Translations under genes and position numbers: made by a program | Source of the DNA: Plantibacter flavus | GTDB lineage: Bacteria; Actinomycetota; Actinomycetes; Actinomycetales; Microbacteriaceae | Direction: 5' to 3' | DNA: 64,000 nt | NCBI RefSeq assembly: GCF_002024505.1 | Contig: NZ_CP019402.1 | Location: 1,364,001 to 1,428,000, forward strand | Notes under the pieces: model-generated | The model's database searches: none | What the model saw: the letters and a program-made list of their open reading frames with translations, nothing else | What the model was told of the DNA's origin: nothing | Part shown: piece after piece, positions 25,385-33,718 of the stretch | Layout of the letters: every line of letters begins with the position of its first letter | Position numbering within the stretch: position 1 is the first letter of the stretch

Positions 25385-26845
25385 ATGCACCTGGTCGAGG
25401 ACAGCACCGAGACGGACATCACACGGGTCTTCCAGGACCGGATCAGCTCCGGCGTCGCCCCGGGATCATACGTCGCCGTGTTCGACCGCGAGCGGGTCCG
25501 GTTCGAGCAGGGGTTCGGCGGAGTCACCGTGGGCGGTCCGGTGCCCGACGCCGACACGCTGTTCCGCATCGCCTCCTGCACGAAGAGCTTCACCGCCGCC
25601 GTGCTCCTCATCCTCCGCGACGCCGGCCGCCTCGACTTGGACGCGCCGGTGGACGGGTTCGTGCCGGAGTTCGCGCCGGTACTCCCTGACGGCATCGCCG
25701 TCCGGCCGACCGTACGGATGCTCCTGACGATGTCGGGTGGGCTCGGAACGGACGATCCGTGGGGTGACCGCCAGGAGTCGATCACCGTGGACGAGTTCCG
25801 GCGGCTGGTCGTGCGCGGCGTCCGATGCGTCACGACACCCGGGACGGCCTTCTCCTACTCCAACCTCGGCTACGCGTTGCTCGGGCAGGTCATCGAGCGT
25901 GTGACCGGTGGCTCCTACATCGATGCGGTGACCTCGCTCCTGCTGGAGCCGCTCGGGCTCGGCGCCGTGTTCGAGCGACCCGAGGGCGACGGTGCGGTCA
26001 CGGCGACCGGTCATCGTGTCCGCCGGGAACGGGCCGTCGATGAGGACGGTCGATTCGTCGAGGTCCCGTTCTCCGGCCCCGGGGTCTTCTCCTCGATCGG
26101 CGGGCTCTTCGCCTCGGCCTCCACCCTGATCGGATGGGTGCGCTGGCTCGACGGCGCCTGGACCGGGGACGAGACCGGACCGCTGTCGAGCGCCAGCCGC
26201 CGCGAGATGCAGCAACTGCACCGGCTGGCTCCGTCGCGGCCCACCCTCGACGGCGTGCCGCCGAGACTCGCGCTCGGCTACGGCTTCGGCCTCTTCGTCG
26301 AGGAGGACGCCGACCTCGGGACGCTCGTCTCGCACTCGGGCGGCTACCCCGGCTACAGCGCCCACATGCGGTGGCACCCGACATCGGGGTTCGGCGTCGT
26401 CGCCTTCGAGAACGCCGGCTACGCGGCCGTGGCGAAGCCCGCCGAACAGGCCTTGCGGCTGGCGATCGCGGGAGCCCAGGCCTCCGGCGAGCTGCTGGAA
26501 CCGGCGATCCGCCCCTGGCCGGAGACCCTCGTGGCGTCGATGACCGCGACCGGGATGCTGTCGCATTGGGACGACCGCGTCGCCGCGTCGCTGTTCGCCG
26601 AGAACGTCGCCCTCGACCGACCGCTGGACGAGCGACGCCAGGCGGTCGACGCCGCTGTCACCGCCGTCGGTGGCATCGCCGAGGTGGCTTCGGGACGTGC
26701 GACGCCGATCTGCGATTCGCCTGACCACCTGGTCTGGTTCGTCGAAGGGACGGAGGGTCGCCTCCGCCTGGAGGTCCGGATGACACCTGTGCTTCCGCTC
26801 CGGGTCCAGACCTTCACGGTGACGGTCGACGACCAGGGCGAGTGA
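25385..26845 (+). CDS. Serine hydrolase of the beta-lactamase class C family
   Basis: A 486-residue protein with the penicillin-binding/class C fold. The SxxK motif is SCTKS near residue 65, the YxN motif is YSNLGYA near residue 160, and HSGGYPG near residue 320 takes the place of the KTG box. There is no signal peptide, so it probably acts in the cytoplasm, like the EstB-type esterases and peptidases of this family, rather than as a beta-lactamase. A C-terminal extension of about 110 residues adds a small separate domain. ATG 25385 follows GGAGGAGG directly upstream. It ends in a strong terminator shared with the convergent 83-aa gene. Confidence 0.88.
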   Translation: MHLVEDSTETDITRVFQDRISSGVAPGSYVAVFDRERVRFEQGFGGVTVGGPVPDADTLFRIASCTKSFTAAVLLILRDAGRLDLDAPVDGFVPEFAPVLPDGIAVRPTVRMLLTMSGGLGTDDPWGDRQESITVDEFRRLVVRGVRCVTTPGTAFSYSNLGYALLGQVIERVTGGSYIDAVTSLLLEPLGLGAVFERPEGDGAVTATGHRVRRERAVDEDGRFVEVPFSGPGVFSSIGGLFASASTLIGWVRWLDGAWTGDETGPLSSASRREMQQLHRLAPSRPTLDGVPPRLALGYGFGLFVEEDADLGTLVSHSGGYPGYSAHMRWHPTSGFGVVAFENAGYAAVAKPAEQALRLAIAGAQASGELLEPAIRPWPETLVASMTATGMLSHWDDRVAASLFAENVALDRPLDERRQAVDAAVTAVGGIAEVASGRATPICDSPDHLVWFVEGTEGRLRLEVRMTPVLPLRVQTFTVTVDDQGE

Positions 26846-26850
26846 ACGCC

Positions 26851-26885
26851 GAACGCCGGCAGCTGAGGCTCAGCTACCGGCGTTC
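26851..26885. terminator. Bidirectional terminator
   Basis: A near-perfect 17-bp hairpin (GAACGCCGG-C-AGCTGAG / CTCAGCT-A-CCGGCGTTC) between the stop codons of two convergent genes. Confidence 0.8.
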
Positions 26886-26907
26886 AGGTGGAACAGGGTG
26901 GTTCGGT

Positions 26908-27159
26908 TCAGCCGATCGAGTCGTCGTCGCCGTTGCCGTTGCGGTTCGTCGGGGAGATGTCCTCCGTCGACTCGACGTACTCGTAGTCGGTCGTCGTCGG
27001 GCCGTCGTGGTCGCCGGTGTTCGTCGCTTCGCCGACGGGGCGGTAGATGAGCTGGCCTTCGCCGTAGGGCAGGACGAGCTCGCCGTCCTGACCGTCTTCG
27101 AGCGGGATGATCTCGCTGTCGAGCGGGCCGCCGGTGAGTTTCGCAAGAGTCTGTGACAT
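26908..27159 (-). CDS. Small acidic protein of unknown function (83 aa)
   Basis: An 83-residue protein, MSQTLAKLTGGPLDSEIIPLEDGQD at the start, then a short beta-like stretch (ELVLPYGEGQLIYRPVGE) and an acidic, Asn/Asp/Thr-rich tail. There is no Cys, membrane segment or signal. The first 45 residues look folded and the rest disordered. It lies just upstream of the convergent terminator and beside the aldose epimerase gene, which reads in the same direction and ends 26 bp before its start, so the two could be co-transcribed. No function can be assigned. Confidence 0.65.
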   Translation of the reverse strand: MSQTLAKLTGGPLDSEIIPLEDGQDGELVLPYGEGQLIYRPVGEATNTGDHDGPTTTDYEYVESTEDISPTNRNGNGDDDSIG

Positions 27160-27184
27160 GTCGCCAGCCTAGCCCCGACGACTG

Positions 27185-28150
27185 TCAGAGTGCTGCGATG
27201 GTCCAGGACACCCGGTGTGGTGTATTGGGAGCCAGGACGACGAGGTCGGTCCCGGTCGAGAAGGCGTCGGGGGGACAGGTCATCGGTTCTACTGCGAGCC
27301 CCAGTCGGTTCAGCTCCGCGACGGGCTGATCGGCGGTGTGCACCTGGACCCAGGGCAGACCCTCGCCCCAGTGCATCGCGACGCCACCGCCGGACGGTGC
27401 CGTCACCCGCACCATGACCCGACCGTCGGCGTCGTGGTCGAGTGCCGTGTACGCATGGTCGATGAAGGTGTCGCCGATGGCCCGGGGTGCGCGGAAGTCG
27501 AAGTGTTCCGTCGCCTCCGCGTCGACCGACTCCAGCGAGACCGGGATGAGCCGGTCCGGCGTGACGGTGAGCACCTCGGCGGCGGGCAGCTCGAGCGTCC
27601 AGTCGTCGACGCGCCCCTCGCCCGCGACGAGATAGGGGTGCGGCCCGGTGCCGTACGGGGCGTCGACGTCGCCGAGGTTCAGAGCCTCGACGTCAGTGCG
27701 GAGTCCGTGGTCGTCGAGTGTGTAGGTCGCGGTGACCTGGACGCGGAACGGATAGCCCTCCTGCGCTTCGATGACCACGCGGAACGCAGCCGACGACGCG
27801 CTCGACGACACGAGGTCCCACTCCGACCAGGCGGCGAGCCCGTGGAGGGCGTGCCCGCGAGCGGGTTCCGTGAGTGCGAGCTGGTGGTCGACCCCCGCGA
27901 AGGTGTACCGGCCGTCGACGACGCGGTTGGGCCACGGGGCGAGCATGGCGCCGCGGAACGCCGGACGGACCTCCTCCGCGTCGAACGGGACCACGAGGTC
28001 GCGGCCGTCGTGCTGCAGGAACCGCAGTGAGGCACCGACCGAGGCGATCGACGCGGTGTACGCACCGTGCTCGAGATCGACCCGCCGTCCCGAGATCGGA
28101 CGTCGGTCGACGGAGGCGGACGGGGACACGGCGCTGGTGGATTCGGTCAC
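27185..28150 (-). CDS. Aldose 1-epimerase family protein
   Basis: A 321-residue enzyme of the galactose mutarotase fold, which interconverts alpha and beta anomers of sugars. Seen in the sequence: SIASVGASLRFLQHDGRDLVVPF, AMLAPWPNRVVDGRYTFAG (family signature with the Arg), the first catalytic His in RGHALHGLAAWSEW, and DAPYGTGPHPYLVAG with the second His. FIDHAYTAL and GVAMHW follow. I start it at GTG 28150: a CAGAAT hexamer (28162-28157) lies 6 nt upstream, as in other leaderless genes here. An in-frame ATG at 28168 would lie before that hexamer. Substrate range is unknown. Confidence 0.88.
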   Translation of the reverse strand: MTESTSAVSPSASVDRRPISGRRVDLEHGAYTASIASVGASLRFLQHDGRDLVVPFDAEEVRPAFRGAMLAPWPNRVVDGRYTFAGVDHQLALTEPARGHALHGLAAWSEWDLVSSSASSAAFRVVIEAQEGYPFRVQVTATYTLDDHGLRTDVEALNLGDVDAPYGTGPHPYLVAGEGRVDDWTLELPAAEVLTVTPDRLIPVSLESVDAEATEHFDFRAPRAIGDTFIDHAYTALDHDADGRVMVRVTAPSGGGVAMHWGEGLPWVQVHTADQPVAELNRLGLAVEPMTCPPDAFSTGTDLVVLAPNTPHRVSWTIAAL

Positions 28151-28223
28151 GGCCCCATTCTGTCGCATCGACACCGACCGACCCTGTCGGCGGGCCGGCG
28201 CGGGTCGGACGATGGGACGCGGC

Positions 28224-29570
28224 TCAGTCGAGGGATCGGCCGCGCATGTCCGAGAGGAACAGCGCGGCGACCGCGGCGACGACGAAGAAGGCGGCGAACA
28301 CGGAGAAGAGCAGGGCGTTCCCTCCAAGGAGGAGCACCGGAACCGACAGCGGGGCGATGATCGAGGCAATGCGGCCGATGCCGGCGGCCCACCCCGCCCC
28401 CGTCGCACGGAGCGCCGTCGGGTACAGCTCCGGGGTCGTCGCGTACAGGGCGCCCCAGGCGCCGAGGTTGCAGAAGGACAGGCACATACCGAACACGATG
28501 ATCATCGGTTCGGTCGTCGCCGTGCCGAACAGGACCGCCGACACCGCGGAGCCCGCGAGGAAGGTCGCGAGGGTCTGCTTCCGGCCCCAGGCCTCGATCA
28601 ACCACGCCGAGACGGCGTAGCCCGGGATCTGGGCCAGGGTGATGATGAGGGTGAAACCGAAGGACCGCACGAGCGAGAAGCCGGAGGCGACGAGGATCGT
28701 CGGGATCCAGATGAACGCACCGTAGTAGGAGAAGTTGACGCAGAACCACACGATCCACAGCGATCCGGTGTCGCGGCGGTGTGTGGGCACCCACAGTCCA
28801 CGGAGGCGCTCGCGGGCGGAGAGCCCTGCGCTCACGGGGGTGTCGGTGGTGGTCTTACCGGCGGCCTCCGGGTGGGCGACGCCGGCCGATGCCTCGAACT
28901 CACGGACGACGGCTTCTGCCTCGCGGTGGCGCCCACGCGACTCGAGGAAGCGCACCGATTCCGGCAGTCGCGTCCGCACGATGGCCGCGTAGACCGCGGG
29001 CAACGCGCCGATGGCGAGCGCCCAGCGCCACCCGTCGTCGCTCGTCGGCACGACCAGGTAGCCGATGAGGGCGGCGGCGATCCATCCGATCGCCCAGAAC
29101 GCCTCGAGGAACACGATGATCCGTCCGCGGATCCGTGGCGGCGCGAACTCGCTCATGAGGGTCGAGGCGACGGGCAGTTCGGCGCCGAGTCCGAGGCCGA
29201 CGATGAACCGCAGCACGATGAGCACGCCGAGTCCCCAGGCGAGGGCCGACGCGCCCGTCGCGATGCCGAACACGAGCAGGGTGATCGCGAAGACGTGGCG
29301 TCGACCGACCCGGTCGGCGAGCAGACCGCCGAGCGTCGCACCGATGGCCATGCCGAGGAACCCGGCTGAGGCGATCCAGGAGAGCTCCGTGTTCCCGAGC
29401 TGCCACTGCACGGCGAGTTGGGCGAGCACGAAGGACACGAGTCCGACGTCCATGGCGTCGAGGGCCCAGCCGACGCCGGAACCGACGAGCAGTCGCCCGT
29501 GGGCCTTGGTGAACGGGAGCGCGTCGAGGCGCTCGCTGCGGGTGCGGGGTGTGGTGGGGGCGGTGGACAC
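28224..29570 (-). CDS. MFS transporter, sugar/aromatic acid porter type
   Basis: A 448-residue transporter with about 12 transmembrane helices. Motifs are GVGWALDAMDVGLVSFVLAQL, the MFS signature GGLLADRVGRRHVFAITLL, FIVGLGLGAELPVASTLMSEFAPPRIRGR and AWLIEAWGRKQTLATFLAG. This is the same broad branch as the transporter at 23.7 kb, but it is clearly a different paralogue. The start is GTG 29570; CAGAAT (29582-29577) is 6 nt upstream with no Shine-Dalgarno, so the mRNA is probably leaderless. It shares the intergenic space with the divergent proline-rich gene. It may serve sugar uptake together with the adjacent epimerase; this is a guess from context. Confidence 0.9.
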   Translation of the reverse strand: MSTAPTTPRTRSERLDALPFTKAHGRLLVGSGVGWALDAMDVGLVSFVLAQLAVQWQLGNTELSWIASAGFLGMAIGATLGGLLADRVGRRHVFAITLLVFGIATGASALAWGLGVLIVLRFIVGLGLGAELPVASTLMSEFAPPRIRGRIIVFLEAFWAIGWIAAALIGYLVVPTSDDGWRWALAIGALPAVYAAIVRTRLPESVRFLESRGRHREAEAVVREFEASAGVAHPEAAGKTTTDTPVSAGLSARERLRGLWVPTHRRDTGSLWIVWFCVNFSYYGAFIWIPTILVASGFSLVRSFGFTLIITLAQIPGYAVSAWLIEAWGRKQTLATFLAGSAVSAVLFGTATTEPMIIVFGMCLSFCNLGAWGALYATTPELYPTALRATGAGWAAGIGRIASIIAPLSVPVLLLGGNALLFSVFAAFFVVAAVAALFLSDMRGRSLD

Positions 29571-29699
29571 GTCACCATTCTGGTGCAGGATGTGCCCGCC
29601 GGCGCCGGTCCGTCGCAGATAGGCTGACGACACGAACTGCAGGCGTGCGGCCGGGCAGTTCACCCGCTCCGCCCGCCGTTCCGTCGAAAGGCCACTCCC

Positions 29700-30848
29700 G
29701 TGACCGATGCACCGCCTCCCGACCCGCAGCAGCCTGACGGCCGCCCGCCGCAGTGGCCGACGGGTCAGCAGCCGCAGCAGCCGTATGGTCAGCCGCAGCA
29801 GCAGCCGTATGGCGGGCAACCACAGCAGCCGCCGTATGGGCAGGGACCGCAGCAGCAGAACCCGTATGGCGGGCAGCAGAACCCTCAGCAGCAGAACCCG
29901 TATGGCGGGCAGCAGATCCCTCAGCAGCAGAACCCGTATGGCGGGCAGCAGATCCCTCAGCAGCAGAACCCGTATGGCGGGCAGCAGAACCCTCAGCAGC
30001 AGAACCCGTACCAGCAGAACCCGTATGGCGGGCAGCCGTACCAGCCGCAGCCGCCGTATCAGCCGCAGCAGAACCCGTACCAGCAGCAGCCACCGCAGGG
30101 CCCTACCAGGTACGGCCAGCAGCCGCCGCCTCCCGGTGCCCCGAAGCGCAAGCGGACGGGGCTCATCATCGCCCTCGCGGTCGGTGTCCCGCTCGTGTTG
30201 GCGGCGATCATCACCGTCATCGCCCTCGTGCTCACGCAGGGTGGCGCGCCGGTCGCGGACCCGAGCCCCACCCGCTCGGCCACGCCGACGAAGACCGCGT
30301 CTCCGACGCCCACGGAGACGGACTCGACGCCCGAGCCGACCAAGACCTACGTCAACATTCCGCCGGATCTCGATTTCGCAGCAGGACAGGACGTCCCCAC
30401 CGACTGGACGGCCTACCTCACGAACGACTTCGACTCGTCGTGGGCGGCAGCGGGTCAGGACGCGAACGGGATCGACATCTACACGAACGCCTCGACCTCG
30501 TGTGAGGTGCGGCTCGGCAACATCGCACTGACTCCGGAGGAGATCGCCGTCGGTGACGACCAGCGCTCGAGCGACGCCTATCTGTCGAAGTACGTCGGGG
30601 CCGACTACGTCAAGGCGGACGGCACGACCGAACAGCTGAACTACAACAGCGGTGGCGGGCTCATCGAGTTCCGGGTCCTGTCGTGGACGCAGGCGACGGG
30701 GGAGCGCACCTACTGGGGCGTCCGGTCGCTCACGAAGATGGGGACGCTGGTCGTCTTCACCTTCACGTGCAAGGACCAGGGCTCGCTCGACCTGCTCGCA
30801 AGCGACGTCGTGAACCTCATCTCCGTGGAGCTGCTCCCGAAGCGCTGA
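29700..30848 (+). CDS. Pro/Gln/Tyr-rich membrane protein with 12-residue repeats
   Basis: A 382-residue protein. The N-terminal 150 residues are almost only Pro, Gln, Asn, Gly and Tyr, with 4.5 near-identical copies of QQQNPYGGQQ(N/I)P. Then come a basic KRKRTG stop, one transmembrane helix (LIIALAVGVPLVLAAIITVIALVL), a Thr/Pro/Ser linker and an extracytoplasmic domain of about 165 residues that I do not recognise. The topology (disordered cytoplasmic N-tail, one helix, outside domain) is common in actinobacterial membrane proteins. The start is GTG 29700 with GAAAGG 8 bp upstream; TAGGCT near 29619 is a likely -10, giving a leader of about 70 nt. The function is unknown. Confidence 0.85.
   Translation: MTDAPPPDPQQPDGRPPQWPTGQQPQQPYGQPQQQPYGGQPQQPPYGQGPQQQNPYGGQQNPQQQNPYGGQQIPQQQNPYGGQQIPQQQNPYGGQQNPQQQNPYQQNPYGGQPYQPQPPYQPQQNPYQQQPPQGPTRYGQQPPPPGAPKRKRTGLIIALAVGVPLVLAAIITVIALVLTQGGAPVADPSPTRSATPTKTASPTPTETDSTPEPTKTYVNIPPDLDFAAGQDVPTDWTAYLTNDFDSSWAAAGQDANGIDIYTNASTSCEVRLGNIALTPEEIAVGDDQRSSDAYLSKYVGADYVKADGTTEQLNYNSGGGLIEFRVLSWTQATGERTYWGVRSLTKMGTLVVFTFTCKDQGSLDLLASDVVNLISVELLPKR
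29850..29993 (+). repeat. 36-bp coding minisatellite (4 full units plus a partial one)
   Basis: Four direct 36-bp units begin at 29850, 29886, 29922 and 29958, followed by a 17-bp partial unit. They differ from one another only at one base (AAC or ATC for Asn/Ile), which implies recent expansion. Because 36 is a multiple of 3, unit gain or loss keeps the reading frame and changes only the length of the N-terminal tail of the membrane protein. Confidence 0.92.
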
Positions 30849-30860
30849 CCGGTCCCGTCG

Positions 30861-32138
30861 TCAGAACGCGCGGAGGACCGCCTGCGCGACCGTGAAGATC
30901 GCGAGGCCGGCGAGCGCGCCGACGATCGTGCCGTTCAAGCGGATGAACTGCAGGTCGCGTCCGACGAGCAGCTCGATCTTCTGGGTCGTCTCCCGGGCGT
31001 CCCAGCGCTCGACGGTCTCGGTGATGATGCTCGCGATGTCGTGCCGGTAGCGGGTGACGACGTAGGACAGGGCGTCCGCGACACGGGTGTCGACGCGGGT
31101 GGAGAACGCCCGGTCGGTCGACAGCCGCCGACCGAAGTCCGCGATGGTGCCGGAGATCCGCACACGGAGGTCGCTGTCGGGGGCGTCGAGGGCCTCGAGG
31201 AACGCGCTCTTCGCAGCCGTCCAGGTCTTACCGGCGACCTCCCGGACACGAGGACTGTCGATGACCTCGTGCTTGGCGTTCTCGAAGCGGGTGATGGTCG
31301 CGTCGTCGTGCTGCAGCTGCTCCGCGAGCTCGCCGAGGTACCCGTCGAGGGCATGACGGAGCTGGTGGTCGGGGTCCGCGCGGACGGCCTGGACGAAGGA
31401 CACGGCCTCCCGGTAGAGCTTGTCGTCCACGAGCCGGTCGACGAAGGACGGCACCCAGGTCGGCAGACGGCTCGAGACCAGGCGCTCGAACGCCTTCGGG
31501 TTCGTGCTCAGCCACTCACCTGTGCGATCGAGGAGGAGGTCGACCGCGTCGTGGTGCGCGCCCACACCGACGATGTGCTCGACCCAACGGCCGATGTTCG
31601 GGGCCCACTGCGGGTCGATGAGGTGTTTGGACGCCAGCGCCTCGATGACCTCGCGGACGTCGTCGTCGGACAGCGTCTCCAGGAGACCCCGCACCGCGAT
31701 GGACCCCTCGGCGGTGACCCGCTCGGCGTTCGCGGGCTCGGACAACCATCCGCCGAGCTTCTCGGAGACGGAGACGGACGCGAGCTTCTGCCGCACGACC
31801 TCCTCGGAGAGGAAGTTGGTCTCCACGAACTCGCCGAGGCTGACGCCGATCTCGTCCTTGCGCTTCGGGATGATCGCCGTGTGGGGGATCGGGATGCCGA
31901 GCGGGTGCCGGAAGAGGGCGGTGACGGCGAACCAGTCCGCGAGCGCCCCGACCATGCCGCCCTCGGAGGCGGCCCTGACATACGCCAACCACGGGTAGCG
32001 CCCCTCGAGCGCGAACGCGACGGCGAAGATGACCGCCATGACGAGGAGCAATCCGGTGGCGAGGCGTTTCATCGATCGCAGGGCTCGCGCACGGTCCGCA
32101 TCGGCGGCGGTGAGTTCGAGTGTGGGGGAGCTCGTCAT
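30861..32138 (-). CDS. DUF445 domain membrane protein
   Basis: A 425-residue protein of the DUF445 family, with a membrane segment near the N-terminus (LATGLLLVMAVIFAVAFAL), the family-typical region ASEGGMVGALADWFAVTALFRHPLGIPIPHTAIIPKRKDEIGVSLGEFVETNFL, a long helical middle, and a C-terminal membrane helix (FIRLNGTIVGALAGLAIFTVAQAVLRAF). The family's function is not established. The start is ATG 32138, with TAGGAT (32150-32145) 6 nt upstream, so the mRNA is probably leaderless. It is divergent from the CsoR-family gene; the two starts are 83 bp apart, so the CsoR operator could affect this promoter too. Confidence 0.9.
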   Translation of the reverse strand: MTSSPTLELTAADADRARALRSMKRLATGLLLVMAVIFAVAFALEGRYPWLAYVRAASEGGMVGALADWFAVTALFRHPLGIPIPHTAIIPKRKDEIGVSLGEFVETNFLSEEVVRQKLASVSVSEKLGGWLSEPANAERVTAEGSIAVRGLLETLSDDDVREVIEALASKHLIDPQWAPNIGRWVEHIVGVGAHHDAVDLLLDRTGEWLSTNPKAFERLVSSRLPTWVPSFVDRLVDDKLYREAVSFVQAVRADPDHQLRHALDGYLGELAEQLQHDDATITRFENAKHEVIDSPRVREVAGKTWTAAKSAFLEALDAPDSDLRVRISGTIADFGRRLSTDRAFSTRVDTRVADALSYVVTRYRHDIASIITETVERWDARETTQKIELLVGRDLQFIRLNGTIVGALAGLAIFTVAQAVLRAF

Positions 32139-32195
32139 CCGCCCATCCTAGGCTCGTCGACCGTGTCCTCCGGTCCGATCGAGCAGGAGGGCACC

Positions 32196-32215
32196 GTACC
32201 CCCTGGTGGTACTCT
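32196..32215 (+). promoter_or_regulatory. CsoR-type operator overlapping the -10 of its own gene
   Basis: GTACCCCCTGGTGGTAC (32196-32212) is an imperfect palindrome with 7 of 8 pairs matching and a GC-rich core, the form of known CsoR/RcnR-family sites. It overlaps the -10 hexamer TACTCT (32210-32215), which is 6 nt before the GTG start at 32222. A bound tetramer would block the promoter, so simple autorepression is expected. Confidence 0.65.
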
Positions 32216-32221
32216 GAGCCG

Positions 32222-32500
32222 GTGATCGAAGACATCAAGAAGCGGGCCCTGCACCGGACGAAGATCCTCGAGGGCCAGATGCGCGGTCTCGAGAAGATGA
32301 TCGAGAACGAGGACTACTGCATGGACATCATCACGCAGTCGCTCGCCATCCAGAAGTCGCTGGGATCGCTCAACAAACTGCTCGTCGAGAACCACCTGCT
32401 GACGCACGTCACGCAGATGTTCGAGGAGGGCGGGGACAGCAAGGACGCCGCGGTCGGCGAGCTCCTGCGGATCTTCGAGCTCAGCAACAACCGCGGCTGA
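32222..32500 (+). CDS. CsoR/RcnR-family metal-sensing repressor with C-H-H ligand set
   Basis: A 92-residue all-helical repressor of the DUF156 family. The N-terminal DNA-binding helix region is IKKRALHRTKILEGQMRGLEKMIENEDYC. Ligand positions are Cys33 (EDYC), His58 (ENH) and His62 (LLTH). In copper-sensing CsoR the third position is Cys (H-L-x-x-C); here it is His, as in the nickel/cobalt sensor RcnR, but the N-terminal His of RcnR is missing. The inducing metal or other signal is therefore unclear. GTG 32222 is chosen because the promoter hexamer lies 6 nt upstream; an open extension upstream covers the promoter. No copA, copZ or nickel exporter gene is next to it, only a divergent DUF445 gene and a convergent acyl-CoA dehydrogenase. 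Confidence 0.9.
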   Translation: MIEDIKKRALHRTKILEGQMRGLEKMIENEDYCMDIITQSLAIQKSLGSLNKLLVENHLLTHVTQMFEEGGDSKDAAVGELLRIFELSNNRG

Positions 32501-32527
32501 GCCGAGTCGTCAGGCCGGCCCGAGCTG

Positions 32528-33718
32528 TCACACGGGCCCGAGCCAGGCGTTCGCGACGGTGGCGTGGGCGGACTCGTCGTCGGAGGGATGGAACATCCCG
32601 GCGAGGACGTCGCGGTACAGCCGGCCCAATTCGCTCGCGGCGAAGTAGCTGCCGCCGCCGGCGACCCGGATCGCCTGATCCACGACCTCGCGGGCGGTCT
32701 CCGTCGCGCGGACCTTGAGCCCGACGAGCTTCGGGAACCAGAGCGCGCCGTGGTCGACGCCGTCATCGAGGTCCCGGGCGATGCCGGCGAGCTGCGGCAG
32801 CATGCCGTCGTACGCGATGGCGGCCGCCGCGATCCGACGGCGGATGTCGGGGTCCGCCGCGTAGCTCGCACCACCGGCCTTCTTCGACGTCTTCCGGTGG
32901 GCGGTCTCGACCGCGAGCCGGAGGGCGCGTTCGCCGATGCCCGTGTACACGGCGGCGATGAGGGTCTCGAAGCAGGCGAAGATCCCGAAGACGATGGGAT
33001 CCGGGTTGGGCCCCGGGTCGAGGCGTCGGACGATGTGTTCCGCCGTCGACTCGGCCCCCTGGAGCAGGGTCGTCCTACTCTGGCTGGCGCGCATCCCGAC
33101 GGTGTCCCAGTCGTCGAGGATCTCGAACCCGCCGCGCGAGCGCTCGATGAAGCCGTAGACGACCTTCGGACCGTCGGCCGAGGTCGTGTCGAGCCCGGTC
33201 GTCCCCAGCCACGTCCACGCGGGTGACAACGAGGTGAAGATCTTCCGACCGTGGAACCGATAGGAACCGTCGGGGCCCGGACGGGCTTCGGTGTCGGATC
33301 CGAAGAGCACGAGGTCGTTGCCCGCCTCGCTCACGCCGAACGCGTAGAGCTCGTCCCCGGCCGCTCCCTCGAGGACGAAGCGGAGCGAGTCGTCTCCTCG
33401 AGTGTGGAGCAGTCGCGCGACCCCCGTCCACACGAGGTGCATGTTGATCGCGAGGGCGGTCGCCGGGGCGGCGGTGGCGAGCCGGGATTGGAGCAGCGTG
33501 ACCTCGCTCATGCCGAGGCCGAGGCCGCCGAACTCCTCGGGAACGAACGCCCGGAGGTAGCCGCACGCTCGCAGCTCCGCGAGGTCTTCGTCGAAGAAGG
33601 CGTTCTCACGGTCCGCCACGGCGGCACGTTCGCGGATGCGCTCGACGAGCCCGTCACTGAGGATCGAGGCGGGGTCGAACGATCGATCGGACGGGTGGTG
33701 CTGCGCTTGAGCGGTCAC
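32528..33718 (-). CDS. Acyl-CoA dehydrogenase family flavoprotein
   Basis: A 396-residue FAD enzyme of the acyl-CoA dehydrogenase fold. Seen are RACGYLRAFVPEEFGGLGLGMSEVTLL in the N-terminal domain, the beta domain with FHGRKIFTSLSPAWTWLGTTG, and the C-terminal helical domain ending in AIRVAGGGSYFAASELGRLYRDVLAGMFHP. That last motif resembles the flavin-binding end of acyl-CoA dehydrogenases and of related monooxygenases. The substrate is not predictable. The GTG start at 33718 overlaps the stop of the DUF4349 gene by 4 bp (GTGA), so the two are translationally coupled; the pairing has no evident biochemical reason. Confidence 0.82.
   Translation of the reverse strand: MTAQAQHHPSDRSFDPASILSDGLVERIRERAAVADRENAFFDEDLAELRACGYLRAFVPEEFGGLGLGMSEVTLLQSRLATAAPATALAINMHLVWTGVARLLHTRGDDSLRFVLEGAAGDELYAFGVSEAGNDLVLFGSDTEARPGPDGSYRFHGRKIFTSLSPAWTWLGTTGLDTTSADGPKVVYGFIERSRGGFEILDDWDTVGMRASQSRTTLLQGAESTAEHIVRRLDPGPNPDPIVFGIFACFETLIAAVYTGIGERALRLAVETAHRKTSKKAGGASYAADPDIRRRIAAAAIAYDGMLPQLAGIARDLDDGVDHGALWFPKLVGLKVRATETAREVVDQAIRVAGGGSYFAASELGRLYRDVLAGMFHPSDDESAHATVANAWLGPV

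Noticed and set aside
25385..26845. Beta-lactamase as an antibiotic-resistance gene
   Set aside because: No signal peptide and an HSGG motif instead of KTG; the protein fits the broad esterase/peptidase class of this fold.
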